From the NCBI GenBank assembly GCA_023247035.1, contig JAHFHG010000008.1, positions 13,896 through 60,889 on the forward strand: DNA of 46,994 nucleotides, given 5' to 3'. Below the pieces are notes generated by a model that searched no databases, was not told the DNA's origin, and was given only the letters and a program-made list of their open reading frames with translations. The translations under genes and the position numbers were made by a program. Below, one piece after another: positions 1-8,434 of the stretch. Positions within the stretch are counted from its first letter, which is position 1. Each line of letters begins with the position of its first letter. The DNA is from Candidatus Omnitrophota bacterium. GTDB taxonomy: Bacteria; Omnitrophota; Omnitrophia; Omnitrophales; Aquincolibacteriaceae.

Positions 1-41
1 TAAGCCACCCAAAATCCTTTATAAAGTCTTACGAATGGACC

Positions 42-542
42 TTGAAGACAAAACGATTCCAATTTGATTTGAGAACAAGGGATTGGCAGCCTAAAGTTTT
101 GTTAGGCCTGGGCGGGGTTGTCGGGCTGATTGTTATTTTTATGATCTTAGACTGGGCCTGGACGCTTTTCCAATTCTTCTTTCCTTCCCGGTTTGAGAAG
201 ACCGAAACTCCTTCGCTGGCCAATTTAAGCCGGGCTCCAAAAGTAGTCTCCTATGAGGAGCTGAAAACCAGCCTGACGGCGCGGAATTTATTTTCAAAAA
301 CATTGCCCAAAGCCGAAGCCGCGCCTAAATCGACGCTGGATACGGAACTGGCGCGGTTTAAACTTATCGGAGTGCTGAGCGGGCAAAACAAACGGGCCAT
401 TTTCAAAGATAAAAATAATCAGCAGAGTTTATTTGTAAGTAACGCGAGCAAGGTGGGCAATATGGAGGTGAAGGAAATTCGGGGGAAAAGTGTTGTGGTG
501 GCGCGCGGGGAGCAGCAAAAGGAGATTTTCGTTGAAAAATAA
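42..542 (+). CDS. gspC: Type II secretion protein GspC (inner-membrane linker), 5' end uncertain
   Basis: In the family this protein links the inner-membrane platform of the type II secretion system to the outer-membrane secretin. Seen: a short basic N-terminus, one membrane segment at about residues 19-45, and a periplasmic part from about residue 70 that begins ARNLFSK, typical of the GspC homology region. At 166 residues it is short and has no PDZ domain. The first in-frame start in the window is TTG at 42, but the frame is open to the window edge, so the real start may lie upstream. It overlaps gspD by 11 bp, and its place at the head of a gsp gene run supports the call more than its sequence does. 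Confidence 0.75.
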   Translation: MKTKRFQFDLRTRDWQPKVLLGLGGVVGLIVIFMILDWAWTLFQFFFPSRFEKTETPSLANLSRAPKVVSYEELKTSLTARNLFSKTLPKAEAAPKSTLDTELARFKLIGVLSGQNKRAIFKDKNNQQSLFVSNASKVGNMEVKEIRGKSVVVARGEQQKEIFVEK

Positions 543-2658
543 ATTCACGCGGATAATTTTGAGAATATCTTTTTTAATCTTGGGAGTCAGCTTTTCTTTT
601 TCAGGGCTTGCCCGCTCCCAGTCCGTTCCGGAAATGCAGCAATCCGATGCCGGCCCGCGGACGATTACGATGGATCTCAAAGGCGTCAACATTCTGGATG
701 TGTTTGATTTCTTTTCCAAAGAGAGCGGGCTGAATCTGGTGGTCGGGCAGGGAGTGGTCGGGCAAATTACGCTTTTTCTTAAAGGTGTCAGCGTCCAAAA
801 CGCCCTGGAGACGGTCCTTGAAGTTGCCAATCTTGCCATGTTTGAAGAACAAGGCCTCATTCGAATCATCACTCAACAGGATTACATCACGCGGTTCGGA
901 AGGCCTTATAAAGACCGGAGCCTTCTAAAGTCTTTTCCGCTCCGCTACGGGCAGGCGGATAAAATCGCGCCGCTTCTTGAAGCATTTAAGACCCGTGCGG
1001 GGAAAATTATGGTGGATGTCCGGAGCAATACGATCTCCGTGCTGGACGCGCCGGAGGTCGTTGGATCCGTCGAAAGGCTTCTTAGTGATTTGGATGTCCC
1101 GACCGAAACCCGTGACTTTCCTTTACGCTATATTAAAGCAGAAACCCTGGAGCCGAAAATCAAGCCCCTCGTGACTCCGGATACCGGCTCGGTGCACTTC
1201 GATATTATTGCCAACCGGTTGGTGGTGACGGATACGAAGCGCAAGCTGGACGTGATTACGAGAATCATTCATGGACTGGACGTGCGGCCGGCCCAGGTCC
1301 TGATTGAGGCGCGCGTGATCAAAGTGGATCTTGACAATAGCGCGCGTTACGGAATCGATTGGGCGATGGTTATGGATCACGTAGGCTCTCTTAACCGCGT
1401 GGATATTCAGCCCAATTTTCCCGTGTCCGCTCCGACCAGCGGCACGTTGAGTACGCTCACGTTAGGCAGTGGCGGAGACGATATTCAAGCCACGATTCAA
1501 ATCCTCGAAAAATTCGGAAAAACCAATACGCTCTCAAGCCCGCGCCTGACCGTGGTGAGCGACCAGGAGGCGAAGCTTGCCGTTGCCACCAAAGAGCCTT
1601 TTGTGACTCAAACCGTGGTCCAGGGGAATAATACCTCCACGACGGCTGATAATGTCCAGTTCATCAACGTCGGCGTGACCATGACCGTAAAGCCGACGAT
1701 TGGAGATGACGGGTATATCGTCCTTATGATCAAGCCGGAAGTCAGCACTCAAGGGACGCCTCTCGAATTACAGGCTGTGCCGGCGAGCAGCTCTACATCC
1801 TATGTTCGTTCGAGAATTCCGGTGGTCACGACTCAGGAGTTCGAGACCGTTGTCACTATTAAAGACGGGCATACTCTTGTGATCGGCGGCTTGATCCAGG
1901 ATAGTGAATTAAAAACAATGCAGAAAATTCCTTTTTTAGGGGATATCCCTTTCGTCGGAGCCGCCTTTAGGAGCAAGACCAATACTTTCAGCAAGTCGGA
2001 GCTGGTCGTTTTCCTCACGCCTAAAATCATTCCCGGCGACAGTCAAACCGATGAAATGGATATGTACGTTAATGAGCGCGGTAAATTGCTGCCGTTCGAT
2101 CAAGTGGGCGGCTTTCCCTACGACAAGGGGATTCATCAGTCTCAGGGGCCTTTTGGAAGCAATGACGAACCTTATTGGAAGCGCCGCCCTGACGATCATT
2201 TTGCGTGGTTCAAGCCGGATCATTTGAACTCGCGCGAATACGATCAATACTCCCCAACGTTTAAGAAATCAAGCCCAGCTCCGGCAAATCCCTCAACGCC
2301 GCCGGCCGATCTTGGAAATCAGAGCGCGCCCGATCCTTCGTGGGGGGCGGATTTGAATTTGAACAGGCGAAATGCGGATTACCACAAGGCTGTTGAAATA
2401 GAACTTTTCCGGATCCTCAGCTCCGCGGACCTTGGATTGAAAGGCAAAAAGGGGAGAGTAAAGATCGAGCTTGTCTTGCTGCCCAGCGGCCGCATTAAGC
2501 AGCTTCGGATTCATAAAACGGATCTCGTCAAAGGAGATGAAACGCAGAAACGGATCGAAAATGCCATCTTGGCGTCCGCACCGTTTCCTCTTTTTCCTTC
2601 CGGCCTCAATGTGCCCGAGGAAGTTTTCCCGGTTGATTTCCAGCTTGATTCCCAATGA
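532..2658 (+). CDS. gspD: Type II secretion secretin GspD with C-terminal TonB-C-like domain
   Basis: This is the outer-membrane secretin channel. TTG at 532 is chosen as start because an AAGGAG box sits 7 nt upstream and a signal peptide follows at once; GTG at 490 would add a non-signal extension. The product is 708 aa. Domains in order: signal peptide (1-30), N0/STN-like domain (about 40-115), two N1/N2-type repeats (about 125-265), and the secretin core (about 270-500) with VIGGLIQD and the KIPFLGDIP motif near its end. A Pro/Ser-rich linker leads to an unusual tail, about residues 614-708, that resembles a TonB C-terminal domain (LLPSGRIKQLRI, then ASAPFPLFP). It overlaps gspC by 11 bp and gspF by 4 bp (ATGA), which suggests translational coupling. 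Confidence 0.93.
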   Translation: MKNKFTRIILRISFLILGVSFSFSGLARSQSVPEMQQSDAGPRTITMDLKGVNILDVFDFFSKESGLNLVVGQGVVGQITLFLKGVSVQNALETVLEVANLAMFEEQGLIRIITQQDYITRFGRPYKDRSLLKSFPLRYGQADKIAPLLEAFKTRAGKIMVDVRSNTISVLDAPEVVGSVERLLSDLDVPTETRDFPLRYIKAETLEPKIKPLVTPDTGSVHFDIIANRLVVTDTKRKLDVITRIIHGLDVRPAQVLIEARVIKVDLDNSARYGIDWAMVMDHVGSLNRVDIQPNFPVSAPTSGTLSTLTLGSGGDDIQATIQILEKFGKTNTLSSPRLTVVSDQEAKLAVATKEPFVTQTVVQGNNTSTTADNVQFINVGVTMTVKPTIGDDGYIVLMIKPEVSTQGTPLELQAVPASSSTSYVRSRIPVVTTQEFETVVTIKDGHTLVIGGLIQDSELKTMQKIPFLGDIPFVGAAFRSKTNTFSKSELVVFLTPKIIPGDSQTDEMDMYVNERGKLLPFDQVGGFPYDKGIHQSQGPFGSNDEPYWKRRPDDHFAWFKPDHLNSREYDQYSPTFKKSSPAPANPSTPPADLGNQSAPDPSWGADLNLNRRNADYHKAVEIELFRILSSADLGLKGKKGRVKIELVLLPSGRIKQLRIHKTDLVKGDETQKRIENAILASAPFPLFPSGLNVPEEVFPVDFQLDSQ

Positions 2659-3707
2659 AGCCCTTCGGCCGGCGCACGGTTTCGAAATCCGCGACCGCTG
2701 TTTTTACCGATCATCTGGCGGAGTTTCTGAGGTCCGGCGTTCCCCTCCTCCAGTCTCTGGAATTAATTCAAAAAGAGATGAGGCATCCTTATTTTCAGGA
2801 AATCCTGCGGGACGTGATCAGCCGGGTCCGGCGCGGGGAAGGATTTGCCGCCAGCCTGAAGCAGTTCCCGAAAATTTTCAGTTCCTATTACACGGAATTT
2901 GTCGAGGCTGGGGAGCTGAGCGGAAAGTTAGATTACGTTCTGGAGCGTTTAGCGCGCGCCATCGAAAAAGAATTAGACCTGAGGGCCAAAGTGACAATGA
3001 CCCTCGCCTATCCTTTGTTCGTTCTGGGCTTCGGCATTCTGACGGTCATTTTTTTGCTGATCGTCATCGTCCCCAAAATCGCGGTGATTTATCAGGATTT
3101 TGGCGGGGACTTTCCCTGGACCACCAAAGTCGTCCTGGCCCTCAGCCGGGGATTTTTGGACTTTGGCTGGATCATCGGATTGATTATTCTTGCCGCGGGG
3201 ACCTTTATCGGGACGAAGAAAACTAGAGCGGCTAAGCAGATTGCGGACCGGTTCGTGCTTTATATCCCTTACATTCAAAAGATCGTCCTTCAGTCTGAAA
3301 TTGCGCATTTCTCAAAGACGCTCGGAATGCTCCTTGAGGGAGGCGTTCCTTTGATGCGCTCGATTGTGCTTGCCAGGAATACCATCACCAACGACCTGAT
3401 CAAAGGGAAACTCCACAGCGTTGAGAAAAAAGTAGAAGAAGGCAAAAATTTCTCCGAGACTTTAAGGCAGTGCGCCCTTTTTCCGGAGCTGGCCTTGAAC
3501 CTGGTGTGGGTGGGGGAGTCGACCGGGAAACTGGATCACTCGCTCCAGAAGCTGGGTGAGATCATGGAAAAAGAAGTCGACCGGCTGACGAAAATTATGA
3601 CGACGCTTCTCGAGCCTTTGATTATCATTGTGATCGGCCTGATTGTAGGGTTTATTATCGTCAGCCTTCTTTTGCCGATTTTCCAAATGAGCGTTCTTGT
3701 GCGATGA
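2655..3707 (+). CDS. gspF: Type II secretion inner-membrane platform protein GspF
   Basis: Polytopic core of the inner-membrane platform that couples the GspE ATPase to pseudopilus assembly. The 350-residue sequence shows the family's duplicated architecture: a cytoplasmic helical domain (about 10-110, with SGVPLLQSLELI and EAGELSGKLD), a membrane segment (about 115-145), a second segment (about 165-190), the repeat domain (about 210-310, with LEGGVPLMRSI and VGESTGKLD), and a last hydrophobic segment (about 315-345). The N-terminal extension of some GspF proteins is short here. It starts inside the gspD stop codon (ATGA overlap), so it is co-translated in the operon. Confidence 0.93.
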   Translation: MKPFGRRTVSKSATAVFTDHLAEFLRSGVPLLQSLELIQKEMRHPYFQEILRDVISRVRRGEGFAASLKQFPKIFSSYYTEFVEAGELSGKLDYVLERLARAIEKELDLRAKVTMTLAYPLFVLGFGILTVIFLLIVIVPKIAVIYQDFGGDFPWTTKVVLALSRGFLDFGWIIGLIILAAGTFIGTKKTRAAKQIADRFVLYIPYIQKIVLQSEIAHFSKTLGMLLEGGVPLMRSIVLARNTITNDLIKGKLHSVEKKVEEGKNFSETLRQCALFPELALNLVWVGESTGKLDHSLQKLGEIMEKEVDRLTKIMTTLLEPLIIIVIGLIVGFIIVSLLLPIFQMSVLVR

Positions 3708-3711
3708 GAAA

Positions 3712-4221
3712 ATGGCGACCCTGCTTCTTGATCCAGGCAGCACGCTCCACAAGAAAAGCCGGGCAAGAGGGTTCACCTTTGTCGAACTTCTCATCGTACT
3801 CATCCTGATCGGAATTTTTGTTGCCGTTTCTCTTCCTGAACTTAAAAAACGTTTTGAACACGCCTTGCTCAATCAAGAGGCCCGCACCGCAGCCCAGTTC
3901 CTAAGGTACGCGCAATACCGCGCCATCGCCGAACACGCTCCCATTGTCTTTAAAGTGGAGCCTGAGAAGAATCAATATCAAATCAGAAAGGAAGAAGAAA
4001 CCGGCAAAGAAAAAGACTCCGTCATCGCCGGGGAGTGGGGGAAGCCGGTCCAATTAAAAAGCCGGATTGTTTTAGACCCTTCGGTTGAGGATATCGTCTA
4101 TTGGCCCGACGGTTCAAGTTCGGGCGGCGGGTTTCGTTTAACCTATGAAAAAACGGCGGCTCGTTTAACCGTCAAGCCGGGGCTGGGGCATGTTAAGGTT
4201 GATTTTGAAAAGGAAAGATAA
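3712..4221 (+). CDS. gspH: Minor pseudopilin GspH (FimT/GspH type)
   Basis: Pseudopilin with a type III (prepilin) signal: the basic leader ends RARG, and the mature protein begins FTFVELLIVL with Glu at position 5, as prepilin peptidase requires. The 40 residues after the hydrophobic helix (EARTAAQFLRYAQYRAIAEH) resemble GspH/FimT rather than GspG. ATG at 3712 is chosen; TTG at 3697 would overlap gspF by 11 bp and is also possible. The gene sits where gspG-gspH normally lie, and no separate major pseudopilin gspG is visible in the window. The 3' end overlaps gspI by 32 bp if that gene starts at 4190. Confidence 0.85.
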   Translation: MATLLLDPGSTLHKKSRARGFTFVELLIVLILIGIFVAVSLPELKKRFEHALLNQEARTAAQFLRYAQYRAIAEHAPIVFKVEPEKNQYQIRKEEETGKEKDSVIAGEWGKPVQLKSRIVLDPSVEDIVYWPDGSSSGGGFRLTYEKTAARLTVKPGLGHVKVDFEKER

Positions 4222-4600
4222 AAGCGCGGGCTATTTTCTCCTTGAGGTTCTGATCGCGATTTCGGTTCTCGCCATCGGGATGGCAAGCTGCGTCAAAGTG
4301 TTCGGACAATCTTTACGCGCCCAGCAAAGGATGGCCGAAATGGCTGCAGGAAAGAACGCCGCGGAAGCCCTTTTATTTAGGCTGGTCTCGGGAGATTTGA
4401 CGGAGATTTTGTCAAAAAAGGGCGGATGGAAAAAAGATTCAATCGCGGCCGCCGATCTGCCGTTAGGAAAGCTGAATTATGAAATCCTTTCGGAGCAAAT
4501 AGAAGGTTCTGAGAATTTTTACCGGGTGGATGTCAAGATCCTCACCCCTACAGGGAAGGAAATTTACAACACCAAGGTAATCCTCCAGAATGAAAAATAG
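4190..4600 (+). CDS. gspI: Minor pseudopilin GspI
   Basis: Minor pseudopilin of the tip complex. The prepilin signal is clear: cleavage after SAG, then YFLLEVLIAISVLAIG with Glu at position 5, followed by the short globular domain expected of GspI (136 aa in all). ATG at 4190 gives a 32-bp overlap with gspH. TTG at 4205, preceded by AAGG at 4195-4198, is an alternative start that would remove only the first five residues and keep the basic leader. It lies between gspH and gspJ, the canonical order for the I-J-K tip complex. Confidence 0.85.
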   Translation: MLRLILKRKDKSAGYFLLEVLIAISVLAIGMASCVKVFGQSLRAQQRMAEMAAGKNAAEALLFRLVSGDLTEILSKKGGWKKDSIAAADLPLGKLNYEILSEQIEGSENFYRVDVKILTPTGKEIYNTKVILQNEK

Positions 4601-5216
4601 ACGTTTCGGATTCAGAGGGTTTACGCTGATCGAGTTGCTCTTGGCCCTGAGCCTTTATACCCTCGTGCTTTTTATTACGGCCGTGAGCCTGAGCGGCGGG
4701 CTTACCGTCTGGGAACGGGATGAAAGCAATTCAAACCGCAATCTGGATTTGGATCTGCTTTGGGCCCGAATGGCCGAGGAGTTTGAAAATACGGTTTCCT
4801 TGGAGCGCGTCCCTTTTGCAGGAAAAAAAAATGAAATCCAGATGACCGCATTGACGCATACGGCATCGGCCGGAAAAAGGGGAAAACAATTCGTGAAAGT
4901 CCAATACCGTCTCGAGGGAGAAAACTTGGTCCGGCAAGAGTTTCCTCTCCTCGAAGTCCTTAAGAAAAAACTTTCGATCCGGCCGATCACGAACCAGATT
5001 TGGCTTGAGGGGGTCCGGACGCTTTTATTTCAATACGCGTATAAGAAGCCCAAAGGCGGCGTTCTCTGGAAAGACGAGTGGAAGCAGGATGAGAACAAGG
5101 TCGGGTTTCCTTTTGGGGTAAAGATCACGGTCCAGATTCAGGCGGATAAAAACCAGCCCGTCCGCGCGGAGAAGATTTTTTATCTGCCCGACGGCATCCG
5201 GAAATCCTACAGTTAA
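4590..5216 (+). CDS. gspJ: Minor pseudopilin GspJ
   Basis: Minor pseudopilin of the GspI-J-K tip complex. The leader MKNRRFGFRG is followed by FTLIELLLALSLYTLVLF, a textbook prepilin-peptidase site with Glu at position 5. The remaining 170 residues form the larger globular domain typical of GspJ; the sequence EGVRTLLFQYAYKKP near residues 140-155 matches the family's conserved central strand. The total of 208 aa is normal. It starts 11 bp inside gspI and ends one base before the gspK start codon. Confidence 0.87.
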   Translation: MKNRRFGFRGFTLIELLLALSLYTLVLFITAVSLSGGLTVWERDESNSNRNLDLDLLWARMAEEFENTVSLERVPFAGKKNEIQMTALTHTASAGKRGKQFVKVQYRLEGENLVRQEFPLLEVLKKKLSIRPITNQIWLEGVRTLLFQYAYKKPKGGVLWKDEWKQDENKVGFPFGVKITVQIQADKNQPVRAEKIFYLPDGIRKSYS

Positions 5217-5217
5217 A

Positions 5218-6495
5218 ATGACTCAAAAAATCCCCGCCTGTCCCTGCCTCGCCGGCAGGCGAAGCACGAGTCTCGGAATTCAAAAAGAGAACGCGAGGAA
5301 GGAGGCGGGATCGATTCTGATTTTGTCCCTGTGGATTTTCACTTTGTTCGGGCTGCTGGCGCTGAGCCTTGCTTTTCGCGGCCGCCTCGAGATCAAAATT
5401 TCCGCGATCCGCGAGGCCAAAGGCAGCGTTCCTTATTCCTTGCTCTCGGCCGTTAATATTGCAAAGATGAAACTTAAAGCCGACGAAGAAACATCGGCCG
5501 ACAGCCCGTACGATAAATGGTACGGGGAAGGAGCCGAGGATAAAAAAGGAACCGCCGCGCTTAACGGGCTCGGCGATCCGGCGCGAAAACTGACCTATTT
5601 TTTGTACATTGATGATGAAGAGAGCCGCCTGAATATTAATACGGTCCCGGCCCAGGTATTGGAGAAATTTTTTGAGCTGCTTAAACCGGAGCTGCTTCAA
5701 AAGGCAGAGGGGAAAAAACTCCTTTCAGATACGGAAGACTTAATCGGCGGCATTCTTTACTGGCGCGGGGGCAGTTGGCACAAAAAAGGGGAAAAAACCG
5801 CGGCTTTTTATAAGAAAAAACCGTTTGAATCCCTTGAGGAGCTTTTTTTGGTCCCGGGAGTTAAAGAAGAGGATATCCCGATTTTAAAGTCCTACTTTAC
5901 CGTCTTTCCCCGGGCGCAAGAGAATGTTCCCTTCACGATCAATCTGAACACGGTTTCTAAGCCCATTCTCAAGGCTGTGATTCAAAGTATTCCCGGCAAT
6001 TCTGATTCTCAAGATAGAATCTATGAGCAGATTATCGCGTTTCGTGAAGGGAGGCTTCAGCGCTATGAATCGGATTTAAAAGAGTCCGAGAAAAAGGAAG
6101 GCGCTCCGCCCAGGCTCGGCTGGCAGGAAGGCGGCGGTTTGGGGGATATCGGAAGGAGACAAACGCCCTTTGGATTTTTTTCAAGAAAGGGCTTGCCCGG
6201 GGGGGCGGCTTCGGGAAAAAAGCAGGAGTCCCCTGAAAAAAGCGGGCCGCAAAAAATCGAAGCCAAAAAATATTTTGTGGAAAGCGATCTTAATGTCATG
6301 AATTTGATTTACCTTTTACGCCTGCCGCCGTTCGCGGATTTGGTTGCGGGCATGATCCAGCTTCTGCCGTACCTGACGGTGGATTCGAAGTACTTCCGCG
6401 TCCGGGCGAAAGTATCAGGCGAAGTCTTGAAAGACTTCGGGGCAGAGGTTATTCTAGGATCAGATCAGGAGATCCTGGCTTGGCAAAGGATTTGA
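5218..6495 (+). CDS. gspK: Minor pseudopilin GspK (tip of the pseudopilus)
   Basis: Largest minor pseudopilin, capping the pseudopilus. After a 31-residue leader comes KEAG then SILILSLWIFTLFGLLALSL; the usual Glu at position 5 is absent, as is normal for GspK. DDEESRLNINT (about residues 139-149) and the helix-hairpin-like stretches after it (DLIGGILYW, LFLVPGVKEEDI) are family hallmarks. A Gly/Pro/Lys-rich insert lies around residues 280-345. The leader is odd: residues 7-20 are encoded by a GC-rich palindromic stretch (see repeat at 5244-5265). It is the first of three genes (K-L-M) that abut or overlap. Confidence 0.87.
   Translation: MTQKIPACPCLAGRRSTSLGIQKENARKEAGSILILSLWIFTLFGLLALSLAFRGRLEIKISAIREAKGSVPYSLLSAVNIAKMKLKADEETSADSPYDKWYGEGAEDKKGTAALNGLGDPARKLTYFLYIDDEESRLNINTVPAQVLEKFFELLKPELLQKAEGKKLLSDTEDLIGGILYWRGGSWHKKGEKTAAFYKKKPFESLEELFLVPGVKEEDIPILKSYFTVFPRAQENVPFTINLNTVSKPILKAVIQSIPGNSDSQDRIYEQIIAFREGRLQRYESDLKESEKKEGAPPRLGWQEGGGLGDIGRRQTPFGFFSRKGLPGGAASGKKQESPEKSGPQKIEAKKYFVESDLNVMNLIYLLRLPPFADLVAGMIQLLPYLTVDSKYFRVRAKVSGEVLKDFGAEVILGSDQEILAWQRI
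5244..5265. repeat. GC-rich palindrome inside the gspK leader
   Basis: A stem TCGCC / GGCGA (5249-5253 with 5258-5262, loop GGCA) can extend outward with one mismatch. It falls in the prepilin leader of gspK. Related perfect palindromes of the form GCCTGC-N-GCAGGC occur inside gspL (6993-7005), and GCAGGC-N-GCCTGC inside the APC permease gene (20734-20746). These may be copies of a short dispersed palindrome, or chance in a GC-rich genome. Confidence 0.4.
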
Positions 6496-6497
6496 AG

Positions 6498-7916
6498 ATG
6501 AAATTCTTTTTTCCGCACCACGAAACCATAGTAAGCCTGCAGGTTAAGGACGGTTCTTTCCGGGCGGTATTGCTGAACCGGGACACGGGCAATCTCTCTT
6601 TGATTGCTTATGAAGCGTGTTCGATTCAAAACGGATTTGACGAGGCGCTGGAAATGCTCCGCCGCCTTCTAAAAAAAGCGGGCCCGGGCTTGAAGGCCGT
6701 GTTATTGATTGTGGACCGCGAGGAAGTTCTTATAAGGAGTTTCCGGATCACGGCCGGCGGCGGTCCGGAAAAGGTCGCCCGGGAAGTCCAGGAAATGATT
6801 TCGCAATATATCCCTTATGATATTTCCGAGATCGTCAGTGATTATCATTTGATTCAGCCGGAAAACTCCGGCGAGCCCGCCGTGTCTGTGGTGATCGGCC
6901 ACCGCCGCGTCGTGGATGAAAAGCTTGCGGAATTGAAAGCGATTTCACTCATCCCGGACCGTATCGGCTACTCCAGCGAGGCTATTTTCCTGGCCTGCCG
7001 CAGGCAAAACAAAGAGTGGATCGAGGCCGCTGGCGCCCTTCTTATTGATGTCGACACAGAAAGTTCCGAACTTATCTTCGCCAGCCGCGATAAAATGGTG
7101 AGTTCGAAAAAAGTAGATCTTAAAAGCCGGGACTATGAAACGGGAGATCCCTCGGTCTTCTCGAGGCTTTTCCGGGAAATTGAAATCCTTTTGCGCGAGG
7201 ATTACCCCGTTGCCGTGGAGCGCCGGATCACGCGAATCGTGATTTCCGGCCGGCCGTCCCCTTCCGGTTTCCTCAAAAAGGCTATTCAGGAGAATCTGCA
7301 AATCGAACCGGAAATTTTCGGAATACAAAACAGCGAGTTCGCGTCATTTTCCCTGACGCCTCATTGGGGGGCTTTTGAGGCGCTGCGGCCGGAGGCTCTC
7401 AATCTCCTGCCCGAAGAAGTCAAAAAGGACAAAGGGCAGGAAGAAAAAATAAACCGGAAAAATCAAATCTTGTATTCCCTGGCTTGCTTTTCGGCCGCCT
7501 TGCTCCTTTTATTTGTATCCCACCTCGGGGCCCGGCAGTTTCTTTTACTCAGCGCCGAGAAAAAAATTGAAAAGCTAAGATCCCGGACCCTGGGGATCGA
7601 AGAGACGGCTCTGGGTTTGCGTTTGAGGACGAAGCACGAAAAAAATAAATGGATTTTCCTTGAGGTGCTTGCCGCTTTGCACAAGATCACTCCTCCCGAT
7701 ATGGTCATGACGGAAATTGAATACAACAGGGAAAACGGTTTTATTTTACAGGGCACGGCCCCCACCAATCAGCAGGTCACGGAGTTTTTCAATCAATTAA
7801 GGGGCCTTCCGGATACCCATAAATGGACGCTGGATTATTCCCAGAAAAAGAAAATAGGGGACGAAGAGATTTTTTACTTTCAAATTCAGCTTGGATTGAG
7901 GCAGACTCCGGTATGA
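6498..7916 (+). CDS. gspL: GspL/PilM-PilN-like inner-membrane protein
   Basis: Inner-membrane protein that recruits the secretion ATPase. The 472-aa chain has an actin-like cytoplasmic domain (about 1-310; strand VLLIVDREEVLIRSF, later ALLIDVDTESSELIF) like PilM and GspL, one membrane segment (about 325-345), and a periplasmic ferredoxin-like part (about 350-470) like PilN/GspL-C, so it reads as PilM and PilN in one chain. ATG at 6498 is chosen because AAGGA lies 7 nt upstream (6486-6490); the in-frame TTG at 6480 is less likely. It follows gspK by 2 bp and overlaps gspM by ATGA. Confidence 0.85.
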   Translation: MKFFFPHHETIVSLQVKDGSFRAVLLNRDTGNLSLIAYEACSIQNGFDEALEMLRRLLKKAGPGLKAVLLIVDREEVLIRSFRITAGGGPEKVAREVQEMISQYIPYDISEIVSDYHLIQPENSGEPAVSVVIGHRRVVDEKLAELKAISLIPDRIGYSSEAIFLACRRQNKEWIEAAGALLIDVDTESSELIFASRDKMVSSKKVDLKSRDYETGDPSVFSRLFREIEILLREDYPVAVERRITRIVISGRPSPSGFLKKAIQENLQIEPEIFGIQNSEFASFSLTPHWGAFEALRPEALNLLPEEVKKDKGQEEKINRKNQILYSLACFSAALLLLFVSHLGARQFLLLSAEKKIEKLRSRTLGIEETALGLRLRTKHEKNKWIFLEVLAALHKITPPDMVMTEIEYNRENGFILQGTAPTNQQVTEFFNQLRGLPDTHKWTLDYSQKKKIGDEEIFYFQIQLGLRQTPV

Positions 7917-8434
7917 AGAATCTGCAGTGGAGGCTTCCTGTGGCCGCGGTCGTTGCGGCGGCGATCCTGCTTCCTTACCTCAAAGGCGCGATCGACTCGA
8001 CGGAGCATAAAATCGAAGCCGCAAAAAAAAGACTGGTCTTTGCCGCGGACCTGAGTCAAAACTATCATTATTACGCCGCTTCAAAGAATGAACTGAAGGC
8101 CAAAGGGATGACCCTCTGGGGAAGTTCCGAAATCGGGGATTTTCTGGCCGAACTCGAGAAAATTTCCACGACCACGCAGATCCCTATTTTGAATACAAAG
8201 CCTTATGCAAGAGGGGAAAAGGCCAACAGGGATTCGATCGGCGCGGAACTTGAGATTGCAGGAACGATGACGGGCATTGTAAAATTCATTTATGAGGTGT
8301 TGAATTTACCCGGCCTGATCGCGGTTGAAAAATTAAATCTCGCCGAAGGTAATTCCGAAGAAGGGGAACTTCTGGCGCAAGCGGCGGTTTCCCGCGCGGT
8401 TTATAACCAAAAAGGAAATAACATCGTTTTATGA
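7913..8434 (+). CDS. gspM: GspM/PilO-like type II secretion protein
   Basis: Small bitopic inner-membrane protein partnering GspL. Seen: a short cytoplasmic end, a membrane segment (about residues 7-24), a coiled-coil stalk (about 25-60, STEHKIEAAKKRL) and a periplasmic ferredoxin-like domain to residue 173, the layout of GspM and PilO. Primary sequence is weakly conserved in this family, so the call rests on layout and position between gspL and gspE. The start at 7913 overlaps the gspL stop by four bases (ATGA), and the end overlaps gspE the same way. Confidence 0.78.
   Translation: MKNLQWRLPVAAVVAAAILLPYLKGAIDSTEHKIEAAKKRLVFAADLSQNYHYYAASKNELKAKGMTLWGSSEIGDFLAELEKISTTTQIPILNTKPYARGEKANRDSIGAELEIAGTMTGIVKFIYEVLNLPGLIAVEKLNLAEGNSEEGELLAQAAVSRAVYNQKGNNIVL

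Noticed and set aside
490-531. GTG at 490 as gspD start
   Set aside because: It would add 14 residues (Trp/Arg/Ser-rich) before a good signal peptide; TTG at 532 has AAGGAG at correct distance.
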